The notes: generated by a model not told the origin, from the letters alone. A stretch of DNA of 43,475 nucleotides from JANWHZ01 sp041487535 (GCA_041487535.1 JBGPNM010000003.1:1-43475); one strand, 5' to 3'. Positions 7,801 through 17,285 are shown, counted from the stretch's first letter. Program-made: numbers and translations.

Positions 7801-8021
7801 TGGTTGCCTTCCTGCCGCAGCCGGTAGCTGGCACCGTCGGTGCCGTTCATGTTGAATAGGCAGGTGCGCCGGCCTTCGCGCTGTACCAGGCAGCGCAGCC
7901 CGCCCTCGAATGTCACCGCCCGCCCGCCGTACTCTATCTGGCGCGGGAAGGTCTTTAGTTCTTTGCCGCTGGAGAAGTAGAAAGCGTTCACATCTACCAT
8001 TTCGTTGATAATCTGGCTCAT
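7776..8021 (-). CDS. Small hypothetical protein in UmuD-like operon
   Basis: 81 aa from the ATG at 8021, chosen because GGAGG stands 7-8 nt upstream; an upstream in-frame Met at 8036 overlaps that site. Soluble, with a probable beta-rich fold (alternating FYFSSGKELKTFPRQIEY, GGRAVTFEGG, LRCLVQREGRRTCLFNMNG). I do not recognise the family. Its 3' end overlaps the UmuD-like gene, so the two are translationally linked and it is likely to work with the UmuD/UmuC pair. Confidence 0.65.
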   Translation of the reverse strand: MSQIINEMVDVNAFYFSSGKELKTFPRQIEYGGRAVTFEGGLRCLVQREGRRTCLFNMNGTDGASYRLRQEGNQWTLMSMA

Positions 8022-8043
8022 AAGAAGTTCCTCCAATTACATA

Positions 8044-8074
8044 TTTATAAGGCTACATGTACTTTCGAACAGTA
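8044..8074 (-). promoter_or_regulatory. Promoter and palindromic operator of the UmuD-like operon
   Basis: On the minus strand TATAAA (8049-8044) is a -10, with a poor -35 (CTGTTC, 8072-8067) 17 nt upstream. The -35 lies inside the near-palindrome TACTGTTCGAAAGTA (8060-8074), which has only two mismatched positions in its arms. A repressor bound there would block the promoter, as expected for a damage-induced operon. It does not match the Gram-positive (CGAAC-N4-GTTCG) or E. coli (CTGT-N8-ACAG) LexA consensus, so the regulator is unknown. Confidence 0.4.
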
Positions 8075-8426
8075 GTGACGGGTCGTGAAGAAGGTTCCGT
8101 GCTGCTTATGGACCGTCGCCATGAGCCGCCTGATAGGAGCCTGATCGTTGTAATTGGAGGTCAAGCAGTGACAAATTGTATGCTCGCCCGAAGCTTCAAA
8201 GAGTCTGCGTGGAGGAAGTGATGCTGTCCCGTTTGGGGGCGCGTCCCAGCCCACACATGACTAGGTCTTATTATATGCCCGGTTCAAACGTTAGCAATAT
8301 TGACTTTTGGACGCTACGTTTTTTCTGTAACGGCAGAATGGGCAGCTTGTGTACAAATATATTACTGATCTGTTTTTGGTGATGTAGCCGTTTATCCGTA
8401 AGTGCCGGGCCATTTTGTAAGCCTAG
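8075..8426. other. Intergenic stretch without recognised gene
   Basis: About 350 bp between the operator of the UmuD-like operon and the promoter of the next plus-strand gene. Only short unsupported frames are open. No tRNA, terminator or repeat was recognised. Confidence 0.4.
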
Positions 8427-8455
8427 TTGACAAAAAGATAGTAGAATGTTAGAAA
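8427..8455 (+). promoter_or_regulatory. Candidate promoter, leaderless transcript
   Basis: TTGACA (8427-8432), a 17-nt spacer and TAGAAA (8450-8455). The expected start of transcription is at or within a few bases of the ATG at 8462, and no Shine-Dalgarno sequence exists, so the mRNA may be leaderless. Confidence 0.45.
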
Positions 8456-8461
8456 TTAATC

Positions 8462-8974
8462 ATGACAGAGACAACTGGACTTCCGAATTACGATCCCGCA
8501 CGAGCAGAAGCGCTAGCAAAAGAATACGCAAGTATTTATGAAGCCGACGACATAGCGTTCCAATTGGGCATGATCACGACAGAACAAAGGACTGGGCAAC
8601 TTTCACGCATATTTGAAGTTAGCACGCAGTACGGAGAATTTGCTCCCGGTTCATTAGAATTCTTTAACGGTATAACACGAGCAAAAGTAGCGCGCTCACA
8701 AATGAAAGATCCGGACGAGTATGATAGATACGCTCGAATGGCCCTTGCCGGTTCGCTAGACGACAGTCCATTTACGCCTCGTTTTCTAGGGGATGTGATC
8801 GCCTCTAGATTGGAAAGTTCTACGCCATCCTCGCAAAGTATTTTGAATGCTATAGAACAAGTGAAAGCAGACCTGCAGGATCTATCAGAAGTGACGCGAA
8901 TATCCACCCCGCTTGTTATCGGGAGAATACTCACGGGTCAAATGCAAATGTTACCTTCAACGGCTGGTAAGTGA
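8462..8974 (+). CDS. Hypothetical protein, 170 aa
   Basis: I do not recognise this protein. It is soluble, acidic and mostly helical, with no signal peptide or membrane segment. It has its own candidate promoter with the ATG near the expected transcription start. It converges with the two-component system, whose regulator gene ends 58 nt away; the gap contains an 8-bp inverted repeat CGGTATAT/ATATACCG that may form a shared terminator stem. Codon use is more A+T rich than in the neighbouring kinase gene. Confidence 0.6.
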   Translation: MTETTGLPNYDPARAEALAKEYASIYEADDIAFQLGMITTEQRTGQLSRIFEVSTQYGEFAPGSLEFFNGITRAKVARSQMKDPDEYDRYARMALAGSLDDSPFTPRFLGDVIASRLESSTPSSQSILNAIEQVKADLQDLSEVTRISTPLVIGRILTGQMQMLPSTAGK

Positions 8975-9031
8975 GTTCGCCGCTTTCGGTATATTTCCCC
9001 GCTCCCAGTGCCTATTCGGTGATATACCGTT

Positions 9032-9439
9032 CTACCCGAGCTTGAGGTTATCCAGTACCTCGCGGAGTTCGCGGGGGGTGATTTCGGCTTTGATGATGTA
9101 GCCGTCGGCCTGTTTTTCGATATCGGCGCGGACTTCGTCGCGCTGTTCCAGATTGGTAATGATAATAATCTTTGCTTTCAGGTGCGGCGTCCTGGCCGGG
9201 TCGCGCAAGGTGCGCAGGATCTCGATGCCGTCAATGGTTGGCACCATCAGGTCTATAAGGATGACGTCATACTGGTCTGTCTGAGCCTTGAGCAAGCCTT
9301 TTTGGCCGTCGGTTTCAAAATCGACACTGTAGCCGCCGCGGGTGAGCGCCCGCGCGTACAGCTCGCTGATAAAATGCTCGTCCTCGATGCATAAAATGCG
9401 CTTGCCGTTCGGGGCAATCAACAGGTTGTTCTCGTTCAT
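9032..9439 (-). CDS. Single-domain response regulator
   Basis: 135 aa, receiver domain only. The acidic pair Glu19-Asp20 (CIEDE), phosphoacceptor Asp63 (ILIDLMVP), a Thr at the end of beta-4 (IIITN) and Lys in YIIKAE are all present. No output domain follows, so it works through protein contacts, CheY/Spo0F style, or as a phosphorelay partner of the adjacent kinase. Start at 9439 is chosen for AGGAG 6 nt upstream; the kinase stop is 2 nt upstream of it, so the two genes form an operon. Confidence 0.88.
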   Translation of the reverse strand: MNENNLLIAPNGKRILCIEDEHFISELYARALTRGGYSVDFETDGQKGLLKAQTDQYDVILIDLMVPTIDGIEILRTLRDPARTPHLKAKIIIITNLEQRDEVRADIEKQADGYIIKAEITPRELREVLDNLKLG

Positions 9440-9441
9440 GC

Positions 9442-10980
9442 TTATCTCCTGTACAGCGAATGGTTTTTGATCCACCCGTGGGTGCTTCTGGTAATTTCTT
9501 TATTATCCCCGTTCTTGGCGCCTTCGGCAAGCTTGGCGTACGGGATGACGGTAAAGTTGAAGGTACTGCCCTGGCCTTCTTTACTGTTGACCCAGATATT
9601 ACCGCCGTGGGCAGCAACGATAGCTTTGCAGAGGTATAGGCCAAGCCCGGTACCGCCGATCTGCGCGCGGTTACGGTGGTCGCGGTAGAACTTCGTAAAG
9701 AGATTGGGCATGACCGATGTCGGTACGCCAACGCCCTGGTCTTGGACGGTGGTTTCGACCAGGCCTTCACCGTTGACGTGGGTGCCGATGACAATCTCCT
9801 TGGACGTGCCGCTGTACTTAATGGCGTTGTCGATGAGGTTACCAATGACTTCCTGGATGCTAATGCGGTCAACGCCGACCGGCGGCAGTGTGTCCGCGAC
9901 ATTGAGCTTTAGGGCGATACCGCGGACCCGGGCGCGCAGTTCCATCATCTCTACCGCTGCTTTGACGATGACGGCCCAGTCTTCCTGGTGCAACTTTAGA
10001 ACCAGCTGGTCGTTGTCTACCCGGGCGACATTGAGAATGGTATTGACGAAGGCGGTCATCTGCTGGGCGGTGGCGCTCATTTTCGCGACAAAGCCGTTCA
10101 ATTCGGGGCTGAGCCTGCCGTACGTCTCTTCTTCCAGAGCTTCGATATAGCCGCGCAGCAAGGCCAGCGGCGTGCGCAGCTCGTGGACGCTGAGGGCCAT
10201 AAAGCTGATCGCCTGGTCGTCCTGGCTGTATTGCTTGGTGTGGTCGAAGAGGACCAGGAGCGTTTCGTAATGTGCCGCATTGCCCTTGTTGTAGTACGCG
10301 GCCAGGTCGAATAAGCGGGTCGGCTGATTGTCGGTCAGGTCCAGTCGTACCCGTTCCCACGCGTGGGCGGCGGTGACCGCCGAGTCATTGACGCCGTTTA
10401 ACCACGCTTCCAGTGTCTGTTCGCTCGGGAATGACATGCGCAAGACTGAACGGACGTCCTGCCCGGTAACGGCATCGGCAGTACGGCCGATGTAGTCGCA
10501 GGCAGCGCGGTTGGCGAAAATGATGATCTGGTCGGCATCCACCACAAATAGCGGCAGCGGCAGGTTGTTGGCAATAAAGTTGGCTTTCAACTCAGCCGAC
10601 TGTCTGGTAGTCGCGCTTAAGCCGTGCTCGGCAACCGATGCAATCTGGTAGACTTGCGCTGCAAGATGAGACACGAGCGCCCGGCCGACTGCCAGCTTGC
10701 TGATGTCGGGCGCCGCCACCTGCTGCTCATTCGGCGCAATATGCACGATGGCCTGCCAAATAGCCTGCAGGGGCTGCATGGCGTAGTTAGCCGCAGCGAA
10801 AGCGATCAGCAAGCTTAGGGTGCAGCCGATACCGCCAGCGCCGACGGCGGCGTAGCCGAGCGGCATGCCCAAACGTGTCACCGCAAACCAGATGCTGCCG
10901 ATCAGCAGCATGTTTTCTGCCAAGAGAATAACTATCAGGTAGGTCCGGATTTGGGAGCGAAGGCCGTGGAGATAGTCCAT
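9442..10980 (-). CDS. Sensor histidine kinase with PAS domain
   Basis: 512 aa. Two transmembrane helices (about 13-33 and 42-66) with almost no extracellular loop, then a PAS domain (about 135-250), HisKA with the H box SVHELRTPLALL (His266), and HATPase_c with the N box IGNLIDNAIKYS, DQGVGV and GGTGLGLYLCKAIV. With so short an outside loop it probably senses a membrane or cytoplasmic signal. Cotranscribed with the receiver-only regulator downstream and 8 nt from the DUF3048 gene stop upstream. Confidence 0.92.
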   Translation of the reverse strand: MDYLHGLRSQIRTYLIVILLAENMLLIGSIWFAVTRLGMPLGYAAVGAGGIGCTLSLLIAFAAANYAMQPLQAIWQAIVHIAPNEQQVAAPDISKLAVGRALVSHLAAQVYQIASVAEHGLSATTRQSAELKANFIANNLPLPLFVVDADQIIIFANRAACDYIGRTADAVTGQDVRSVLRMSFPSEQTLEAWLNGVNDSAVTAAHAWERVRLDLTDNQPTRLFDLAAYYNKGNAAHYETLLVLFDHTKQYSQDDQAISFMALSVHELRTPLALLRGYIEALEEETYGRLSPELNGFVAKMSATAQQMTAFVNTILNVARVDNDQLVLKLHQEDWAVIVKAAVEMMELRARVRGIALKLNVADTLPPVGVDRISIQEVIGNLIDNAIKYSGTSKEIVIGTHVNGEGLVETTVQDQGVGVPTSVMPNLFTKFYRDHRNRAQIGGTGLGLYLCKAIVAAHGGNIWVNSKEGQGSTFNFTVIPYAKLAEGAKNGDNKEITRSTHGWIKNHSLYRR

Positions 10981-10988
10981 GCCGTCTT

Positions 10989-12269
10989 TTATTTGTACGT
11001 TACGTCGCTGGCGCTCTTCAGGGCGCTAATCCAGGTCTGTCCTGGGTCAAGCTTAAGCGGCTGGCCCTGCGTATCGGTAAACGTGAACTGTGCGTTGCGG
11101 CTGGCTTTGTTCCAGGTGCCGGTCTGTACGCCGCCGTCCTGGAAGACGAACATCTTGCCGCTGCCGATAGTGTTATACGACGAATGGTACCCGTCGGGTT
11201 CCAAGCTATACGGCATCACCAGCGCCACCAATACCTTCGGCGTAATTCTCACCCGGCTGCCATTTTTGAGCAGTTCCATGTGGCCCGTACCACCTTCGCT
11301 GCGTTTGTATGTGTTGGTCGCCGGGTCGTAGTCGTAGTGTGTGTTGTAGTAAAAACCAGAGAAGGCCATATTGATTTGGGTGACGGTCGGTGTTTTGCTC
11401 GGCGTCTCTTTGGCTTTGCGCGCGAAGCCGGTGTAGTTGCTCTTGCCGAAACCTTTGCTCTTTTCCAAAGCGTTCAGCTCGGCGATAGAGGTATAGACGT
11501 TGTGGGGAGCATCGCGGCTGCTGATACGGTGGTAGGCGCCAGCGTTATAGAACTCGTTGAGGTCTTTGACGTGCCATGCGGGAATGTCCTTGAGCGCCTC
11601 GGGGCTGCCGCCGACGTGCGCGTAGGCGGCGTCGAAGCCGAGTAACCAGTTGATGTAGTAGAACCGGGCGCTGCGAACCGGGCCGATGTAATTGGGCTGA
11701 GTATCCTGGAAGAGCGCCAGGAAGCGCGTGATGCCGCCTTCGGCAATGGCTTCGAATACCACTCCCGCCTGGTCCAAGCCGGATTGCGGCCGGGCAAAAA
11801 TGCTATTTTCGATCATCACGCCGGTAACCGGCCGGTCGTTGACGCCCGGGCTTACCGGCAGGCCTGTCAGCGTGCTCGGGACAATCGTTGGCTTTGGCGG
11901 CACATATTTTTTGCTTGGCAGGACGGCCGGAATAACCCTTGGTTCGTACCGCTGCAGGATAACATAGGCGCCAGCGGTTGCGGCGACCACGACGGCCAGC
12001 CCGATAGCCCCCAGGATGGCGAGCCGCTTTTTACTGGCCCGGCCGCGGTTAAGCCCGACTACTGCCAACAGCGATCGCTTTTGGGATGAGTCAGATTGGA
12101 GGCCGAGCGGTACGCCGTCTGCCGGCGGGCCGAACTCTTGTTCCAGACGGGCCTCGTCTAATGGGTTCCCAGGGGTGAATCTGGGCGGCTGTGTACTTGG
12201 CTGGCTAGGATTTGGCGGGCCGAACGGTCGAGGCCGGCCGTTTGGCCGGTTGATATCGAAATCATACAT
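10989..12269 (-). CDS. Membrane-anchored DUF3048 (YerB-like) protein
   Basis: 426 aa. A Pro-rich cytoplasmic N-terminus (about 1-75), one transmembrane helix (about 82-106), then an extracellular DUF3048 region recognised by GVNDRPVTGVMIEN, ARPQSGLDQAGVVFEA, GGITRFLALFQ, GPVRSARFYY and AYAHVGGSPEAL. The family is widespread in Gram-positive and CPR bacteria; its biochemical role is not known to me. It lies between gltX and the histidine kinase on the same strand, 8 nt from the kinase start, so it may be cotranscribed with the two-component system and could be its sensory partner. Confidence 0.85.
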   Translation of the reverse strand: MYDFDINRPNGRPRPFGPPNPSQPSTQPPRFTPGNPLDEARLEQEFGPPADGVPLGLQSDSSQKRSLLAVVGLNRGRASKKRLAILGAIGLAVVVAATAGAYVILQRYEPRVIPAVLPSKKYVPPKPTIVPSTLTGLPVSPGVNDRPVTGVMIENSIFARPQSGLDQAGVVFEAIAEGGITRFLALFQDTQPNYIGPVRSARFYYINWLLGFDAAYAHVGGSPEALKDIPAWHVKDLNEFYNAGAYHRISSRDAPHNVYTSIAELNALEKSKGFGKSNYTGFARKAKETPSKTPTVTQINMAFSGFYYNTHYDYDPATNTYKRSEGGTGHMELLKNGSRVRITPKVLVALVMPYSLEPDGYHSSYNTIGSGKMFVFQDGGVQTGTWNKASRNAQFTFTDTQGQPLKLDPGQTWISALKSASDVTYK

Positions 12270-12308
12270 AAGAACTATTGTATCAAACGTTCCGGGCTTA
12301 TGCTTGGG

Positions 12309-13739
12309 CTAAAACGCTTGCAGCGTGGCGTCGATGCGGCGCAGAGACGTTTCTTTGCCGAGCACACTCAGAGTGTCGGCCAGGCCGGGGCTGGCCGGGG
12401 CTTGCGTGGTAGCAATACGGATGAGGCTGAACAGGACTGCTGGCTTTGTTTGGGTGCGTTCCAGCAGCCCGTTTAACCGGTTCGTCAGGTCATCGAGCGT
12501 AAAATCACTGCCGGCTAACTCCTCGCGCGCGGCAGTCAATAGTGTTTTCAACTCGGTCTTGCCTAAGCGGCCGAGCTGCTTGTTGCCGTCAATAAGGCTG
12601 ATATTAACCGGCAGATCCATGAAGAAAAAACGCGTAAGGTCCGGTAGCTCCCCAAAGTACTTTAACCGTTCCTGTACGAGTGCTAGCACCTGTTTTTTGT
12701 ACGCCTCGGTCGAATTGGTCGCTTCCGGCGGCCAGTAGTTTTGGACTTTTTCGGAGAGTTCATCTACGGGCAGCATACGGATATGCGCGCCGTTCATCCA
12801 TAATAGCCGCTTTTCGTCGAAGCGGGCGCCGGAGCGCTGCACCCGTTCCAGGCTGAATTTCTCTATCAGTTCCGGGACGGTAAAAACTTCCTGCTCGGTG
12901 CCGTCGTTCCAACCAAGTGACGCCATAAAATTCAGCATGGCTGCAGGCAGATAGCCCTCTTTGGCGTAGTCCAGTACATCCTTGGCGCCGTCACGCTTGC
13001 TGAGTTTCTTGCGCCCGTCCGGACCCATTACGGGCGGCACAGTTGCTAAGATCGGCCGTTCGATCTCTAGGGCTTCGTAAAGATTGAGATATATGGGCAC
13101 ACTGGCCAGGAATTCCTGGGCGCGGATGACGTGCGTGCACTTCATCAGCAGGTCGTCAATGATGTGCGCGAAGTTATACGTCGGGTAGCCGTCGCTCTTG
13201 ATAAGAATAAAGTCGTCGATGGCTTCGGCGCCGGCGCTCAGCTTACCCATAATTGTATCATCCCACATGTAGGCTTTGGGATCAGATTTGAACCGCAGCG
13301 GTCGGCTGCCATCCCAAACGGGCGGATGTTCCGGGCGGTGGTTGCGGTATAGGAACGGCTGTTTCGCTTCTCTGGCGGTTTTGCGGAAGGCTTCGACCTC
13401 TTCGGGAGAATACGGGTCGGCGTAGGCTCTGCCCTTTTCGATAAGCTTCTGCGCCCATTCCTTGTATATCTCTAAACGTTCGCTTTGCTTATACGGCCCG
13501 TACGGCCCGCCAACGTCCAAACCTTCGTCCCAAGTAAGCCCCAGCCAGCGCAGGCTGTCCATAATGTGCTGTCCCGAGCCTTCTACTTCCCTGGCCTTGT
13601 CGGTGTCTTCCAGCCGCAAAATAAACGTGCCGCCACTTTGGCGGGCGACAAGCCAGGCAAACAAAGCCGTGCGGATACCGCCGACGTGCAAATATCCGGT
13701 CGGGCTCGGCGCAAAACGGGTTCGGGCGGGTTGTTTCAT
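12309..13739 (-). CDS. gltX: Glutamyl-tRNA synthetase
   Basis: 476 aa, normal length for bacterial GluRS. The class I HIGH motif appears as SPTGYLHVGG at the N-terminus and KMSKS as KLSKRDGAK. The helical anticodon-binding region follows. It charges tRNA-Glu (and in organisms with GatCAB perhaps tRNA-Gln). ATG at 13739 has no strong Shine-Dalgarno sequence. It is separated by 39 nt from the DUF3048 gene on the same strand. Confidence 0.95.
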   Translation of the reverse strand: MKQPARTRFAPSPTGYLHVGGIRTALFAWLVARQSGGTFILRLEDTDKAREVEGSGQHIMDSLRWLGLTWDEGLDVGGPYGPYKQSERLEIYKEWAQKLIEKGRAYADPYSPEEVEAFRKTAREAKQPFLYRNHRPEHPPVWDGSRPLRFKSDPKAYMWDDTIMGKLSAGAEAIDDFILIKSDGYPTYNFAHIIDDLLMKCTHVIRAQEFLASVPIYLNLYEALEIERPILATVPPVMGPDGRKKLSKRDGAKDVLDYAKEGYLPAAMLNFMASLGWNDGTEQEVFTVPELIEKFSLERVQRSGARFDEKRLLWMNGAHIRMLPVDELSEKVQNYWPPEATNSTEAYKKQVLALVQERLKYFGELPDLTRFFFMDLPVNISLIDGNKQLGRLGKTELKTLLTAAREELAGSDFTLDDLTNRLNGLLERTQTKPAVLFSLIRIATTQAPASPGLADTLSVLGKETSLRRIDATLQAF

Positions 13740-13808
13740 CTGTTACAGTATACGACGTTTCGGGCTGGCGGCTAAATTAGGTTTACATGGTGTGGTTGAA
13801 CAATTCAG

Positions 13809-14375
13809 TTATTGAGGGGAGTTATCGTCCGGTAGTTCGTCCCGGACTGTGGTAACAGGCTTGGTTGTGCCCTGCTCCTCCGCTTCAGCTGCCGCGTACG
13901 CATGCAGACCTCCATGAGCTGCGTCGTCGTAGTGTGTTACGTGAGCAACCCTTAAACTCGATAGTTCTGCACCGGCGGTACGCACGAAATGCGCAGCGGC
14001 TCTTCCCAGAGCGCTTTGCGGCAGCTTACCAATGAGCTCGTTCAGCTCGGGAGTATATCCAAGTGCGTTAGGCCACGTATTGCTATCCGGGTGTACTCCT
14101 CGTAGGTGGTCTCCTCTTGTTCGTTGAATAAAATTATAAAGAGCTTCTAATGTATTAAAGATTGCTCCTATGTCCGGTGGGTCCGGTTCCTCAGAAAGCC
14201 TTGTAAGCATATCAAATGCATCTTCAAGCGGTTGGTAGATACGATCCCAATTATACGCGATTGGGTCTCCTCCGCTGTGAAGCCAGCCCTCGTTCGACAA
14301 AGTTACAGCCTCTTTTCCATATAAGAGGTAATAGAGATAATTATAAACTCCGAGAATACTACATGCTTGACGCAA
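13809..14375 (-). CDS. Hypothetical protein, 188 aa
   Basis: I do not recognise the family. Soluble and mainly helical, with a Tyr-rich N-terminus (VYNYLYYLLYG) and a Glu/Asp-rich hydrophilic tail. A TTG start at 14375 overlaps the end of the upstream membrane-protein gene by 17 bp, which suggests translational coupling; no ATG is available nearby. It may interact with that protein's cytoplasmic N-terminus. Confidence in the exact start is low. Confidence 0.55.
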   Translation of the reverse strand: MRQACSILGVYNYLYYLLYGKEAVTLSNEGWLHSGGDPIAYNWDRIYQPLEDAFDMLTRLSEEPDPPDIGAIFNTLEALYNFIQRTRGDHLRGVHPDSNTWPNALGYTPELNELIGKLPQSALGRAAAHFVRTAGAELSSLRVAHVTHYDDAAHGGLHAYAAAEAEEQGTTKPVTTVRDELPDDNSPQ

Positions 14376-15549
14376 GTTTTACCAGCTGGCTGGTGCTTAA
14401 GCTGCCGTCGGTGGTCAACTTGTACCATATGCCCCCATTCACCCAGGTAGCGTTGTTATTGCCATAGGTGTAGATGGTAGTGCCTTCTGACCGGATGGTG
14501 TCGTAGGAGTTATTATTGGCAAGTACAAAGTCACTTAGGAGGGCTGAACTGTCCCAGCCGGAGGCGGCTTGCGTGACGCTGAAGTTGCGCGAGACATTCG
14601 CGTCGTGGAATTTGACCGTGACCGTCCCCGGGCCGTAGGCGAAGGCGCCGATCGTAAAGCCGTCCGGCCGCCAGTTTGGCAGCGTAGCGTTGATCCCTGC
14701 CCGTGATGATGCCAGCCGCAGCTGGATGGCGCTGGCATTCTGGTATGCGATAAAGCCAATAATGAGAACGATGGCCAGGCTGGACGCCGCCACGCTCATG
14801 ATATGGCGCAAGCTGTGGGATTTTTTCGCCGCGGTTTTCGCCGAAAATGGCGGTTGCTTATGGCTGTTGGCGCGGGCGAGCGCGCGCTCGAAGATGTCGT
14901 TTGACGGCTGCTTTACGGCCGCTACTGGATTGACCTGTGCGGCGAGATTGGTCGCGGTTGCGGGTTGCAGGGTTTCGGTTCTCCGCCCCGTCGTCAGTAC
15001 TTGTTGGGAGCTTGAGGAGGCGGTAGCCGGCTGGAACGATGTCAAACCGTCAAAGTGACGGACGAGTCCGCTGCGGGGGATATGCTTGGCGCGCTTGAGG
15101 CGTTCCTCGTCAAGAGCTGCGGCGGAAAGCTTCGGTAGCACGTCGGAGTGGGACATATGGGCCGGAGCATCGGTCCGGGTCGATACTTTAAGCTGATGCT
15201 TGAACGAAGGGTTCGGTTGGCTGACCGCGTGGCGCATAAGCGTTTTGGCGTGCTGTGGCTGGCGGGCGGGGGCATGGCCAGCTGTTGTCCGGCGTATATC
15301 CAATACTTTTGGCTGTGCCGGCGCCGCTGCGGCATGGTGTTTGGGGCTGGCAGTATGGTGGGCTGGCAGCGTGCTGCGGCTGGCAATGACCGTAGCAGCT
15401 GCTGCGGCCGACCGTGCCGGTGACCGTACAAAGTCAATTACTTTGGCTTTTGGTGCCGCATGGTGTTTTACGGCATCACCCAACAGTTTGCCCGTTAGAG
15501 TATCGTAGCGTTTGCCGTTGAGTTCGATGGTTGTTGCGTTAGAAGCCAT
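14359..15549 (-). CDS. One-pass membrane protein with basic cytoplasmic N-terminus
   Basis: About 396 aa from the ATG at 15549 (GGAGG about 11 nt upstream; a GTG at 15558 is too close to it). Residues 1-240 are Ala/His/Lys-rich and low-complexity, and start with TTIELNGKRYDTLTGKLLG. One transmembrane helix (HIMSVAASSLAIVLIIGFIAY) is followed by about 120 extracellular residues with a probable beta fold. The short N-terminal motif followed by low-complexity sequence and a single helix is a plausible CPR cell-envelope protein; the function is unknown. Confidence 0.7.
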   Translation of the reverse strand: MASNATTIELNGKRYDTLTGKLLGDAVKHHAAPKAKVIDFVRSPARSAAAAATVIASRSTLPAHHTASPKHHAAAAPAQPKVLDIRRTTAGHAPARQPQHAKTLMRHAVSQPNPSFKHQLKVSTRTDAPAHMSHSDVLPKLSAAALDEERLKRAKHIPRSGLVRHFDGLTSFQPATASSSSQQVLTTGRRTETLQPATATNLAAQVNPVAAVKQPSNDIFERALARANSHKQPPFSAKTAAKKSHSLRHIMSVAASSLAIVLIIGFIAYQNASAIQLRLASSRAGINATLPNWRPDGFTIGAFAYGPGTVTVKFHDANVSRNFSVTQAASGWDSSALLSDFVLANNNSYDTIRSEGTTIYTYGNNNATWVNGGIWYKLTTDGSLSTSQLVKLASSM

Positions 15550-15765
15550 CTCAATCACTGCCTCCGCAACGAAGGCTCCCTCGCCGTTGGTCGGCGTTTA
15601 TCCAAACAGTGCCTGCCATATTTGTATTTGCTCGTTTCACCACGTTTCTTTGTTTGCCCTGGTTTGCTTAAGCGGAATATTCTAATCTTAATCCTACTTG
15701 CCGTTGTCTGCAAGAGGCTACATAATAGTGAGGATACGAAAATCTCTACGAGAGCGAAAACAGAT

Positions 15766-17256
15766 ATGGAAACGATAAACCTTATGGATCCGAAACGACG
15801 GCGGCAAAACAACGTGACGCTGATTGTTGGCTACGTGTTGGTGGCCTGCGTTATTCTGATGCTGAGCGTTGTCCTCCTGTACATTGCCTTTGGCTACGGG
15901 TACAAGAACGGGCGCGTTATTCAGAGCGGCCTGTTGTTTGTCTCCAGCACGCCTCGTCCGGCGCAGATCTATATTGATGGTAAGCAGTATAAAGATACGA
16001 CAAATACGCGACTGTTTCTGCCTGAGGCCACGTACGATTTTACGCTGCGGCGGGCGGGCTATCGCAGTTGGGGCCGCTCGATCGCCGTTGTGGGCGGCCA
16101 GGTAGAGTCCTACTCCTACCCGTTCCTCTTTCCGGATTCGCTGACCGCCAGCACCGTGCAAGATTATGCAGGCATGCCGGTCTTAACCACGCAGAGCCCC
16201 GACCGACGTTGGTTGATGATTGCCCGCCCCGGCTCCCTGACCGCCTTTGACGTGTACGATTTGAATAATCCGAAAAAGGCGCCCGTCGTCCTTAATCTGC
16301 CGGCCACCTTGCTGAGCGCGGGTACGTCGCAGCGCTTACAGCTCGTCGCCTGGTCGGGCGACAATGCGCATGTGCTCCTCAGACACTTTTACGCGAACAA
16401 GGCCGAGTATGTGTTAGTGAGCCGGACCGCGCCTGCTGCGTCGGTAAACCTTACGCAGACGCTCGTATTACCAGGCAGCGGCATTGATCTGCGATTGGAT
16501 AACGGCAAGTACAACCAGTATCTGGCACTCGACGAGGCGACGCACATCCTGTCGCGGCCAACACTGGCGGCACCGACGCAGCTGCCGTATGTAAACGGCG
16601 TGCTGGCGTTCGCTGCTTCCGGTACCAACACCTTGTTGTATGCCACGCCTGACTCATCCGATAAGACCAAAGTGGTCATTAACCTGTACGACGGTCAGCA
16701 TACCTATGCCATCCGCCGTGCGCCGGGCAAGACGACATACCTGCTTGCCCTGAGCAGTTACCAGGGCGATCTGTACGTCGCCGTCAGTGCCACCAGCGAG
16801 AACGCGGCCTTTCTGTATAAGAATCCGGTTAGCCAGATCACCAACAAAAAGTTGGGCGCGGCTGTTCCAATCCGGGTGCTCAACATCAAGGCGCCGAATG
16901 CGGTAGTATTTTCGCCCGGGGGGCAGTATGTAGCATTCGAGCACGGTGCCAACTTTGCGGTGTACGATGCCGAAAACCAGCAGCGTTTTACCTACACCGT
17001 TCCGGCTAATCTGGATGCGCCGCAATCGCAGGCTGCCTGGATGGACGGTGCCCGGTTGCAATACATAAGCCAGGGTCAGCTGACAGTCTTTGATTACGAC
17101 GGCCAAAACCGTCAGACGATTGTTTCGGCGGACGCGCAGTACCTGCCCTACTTTGACCCCAACTATAAAGTCTTGTATACGTTAGTGCAGGCAGCGGCCG
17201 ACAAAAGCCACGAGCTCCTGACGACCACGCCGCTGCGGACCGCGGCGGATCAGTAA
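15766..17256 (+). CDS. Membrane-anchored PEGA-domain protein with propeller-like region
   Basis: About 496 aa from the ATG at 15766; the frame is open upstream but those 48 codons overlap the divergent promoter region. One transmembrane helix (about 17-43), then a PEGA domain (about 55-105: FVSSTPRPAQIYIDGKQ, FLPEATYDFTLRRAGYRSW). The rest (about 115-490) is a series of beta-rich repeats with W/D/Y spacing like a beta-propeller (PDRRWLMIAR, GGQYVAFEH, YDYDGQNRQTI). PEGA domains are usually found in surface proteins. It converges with the sortase, with a long palindrome between the two stops. Confidence 0.75.
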   Translation: METINLMDPKRRRQNNVTLIVGYVLVACVILMLSVVLLYIAFGYGYKNGRVIQSGLLFVSSTPRPAQIYIDGKQYKDTTNTRLFLPEATYDFTLRRAGYRSWGRSIAVVGGQVESYSYPFLFPDSLTASTVQDYAGMPVLTTQSPDRRWLMIARPGSLTAFDVYDLNNPKKAPVVLNLPATLLSAGTSQRLQLVAWSGDNAHVLLRHFYANKAEYVLVSRTAPAASVNLTQTLVLPGSGIDLRLDNGKYNQYLALDEATHILSRPTLAAPTQLPYVNGVLAFAASGTNTLLYATPDSSDKTKVVINLYDGQHTYAIRRAPGKTTYLLALSSYQGDLYVAVSATSENAAFLYKNPVSQITNKKLGAAVPIRVLNIKAPNAVVFSPGGQYVAFEHGANFAVYDAENQQRFTYTVPANLDAPQSQAAWMDGARLQYISQGQLTVFDYDGQNRQTIVSADAQYLPYFDPNYKVLYTLVQAAADKSHELLTTTPLRTAADQ

Positions 17257-17285
17257 GGCCACTTTGTTTTTCTAGGGTAAATTGC

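Noticed and set aside
8975..9031. Strong bidirectional terminator between the 170-aa gene and the response regulator
   Set aside because: The CGGTATAT/ATATACCG arms are 25 nt apart and no T run follows on either strand.
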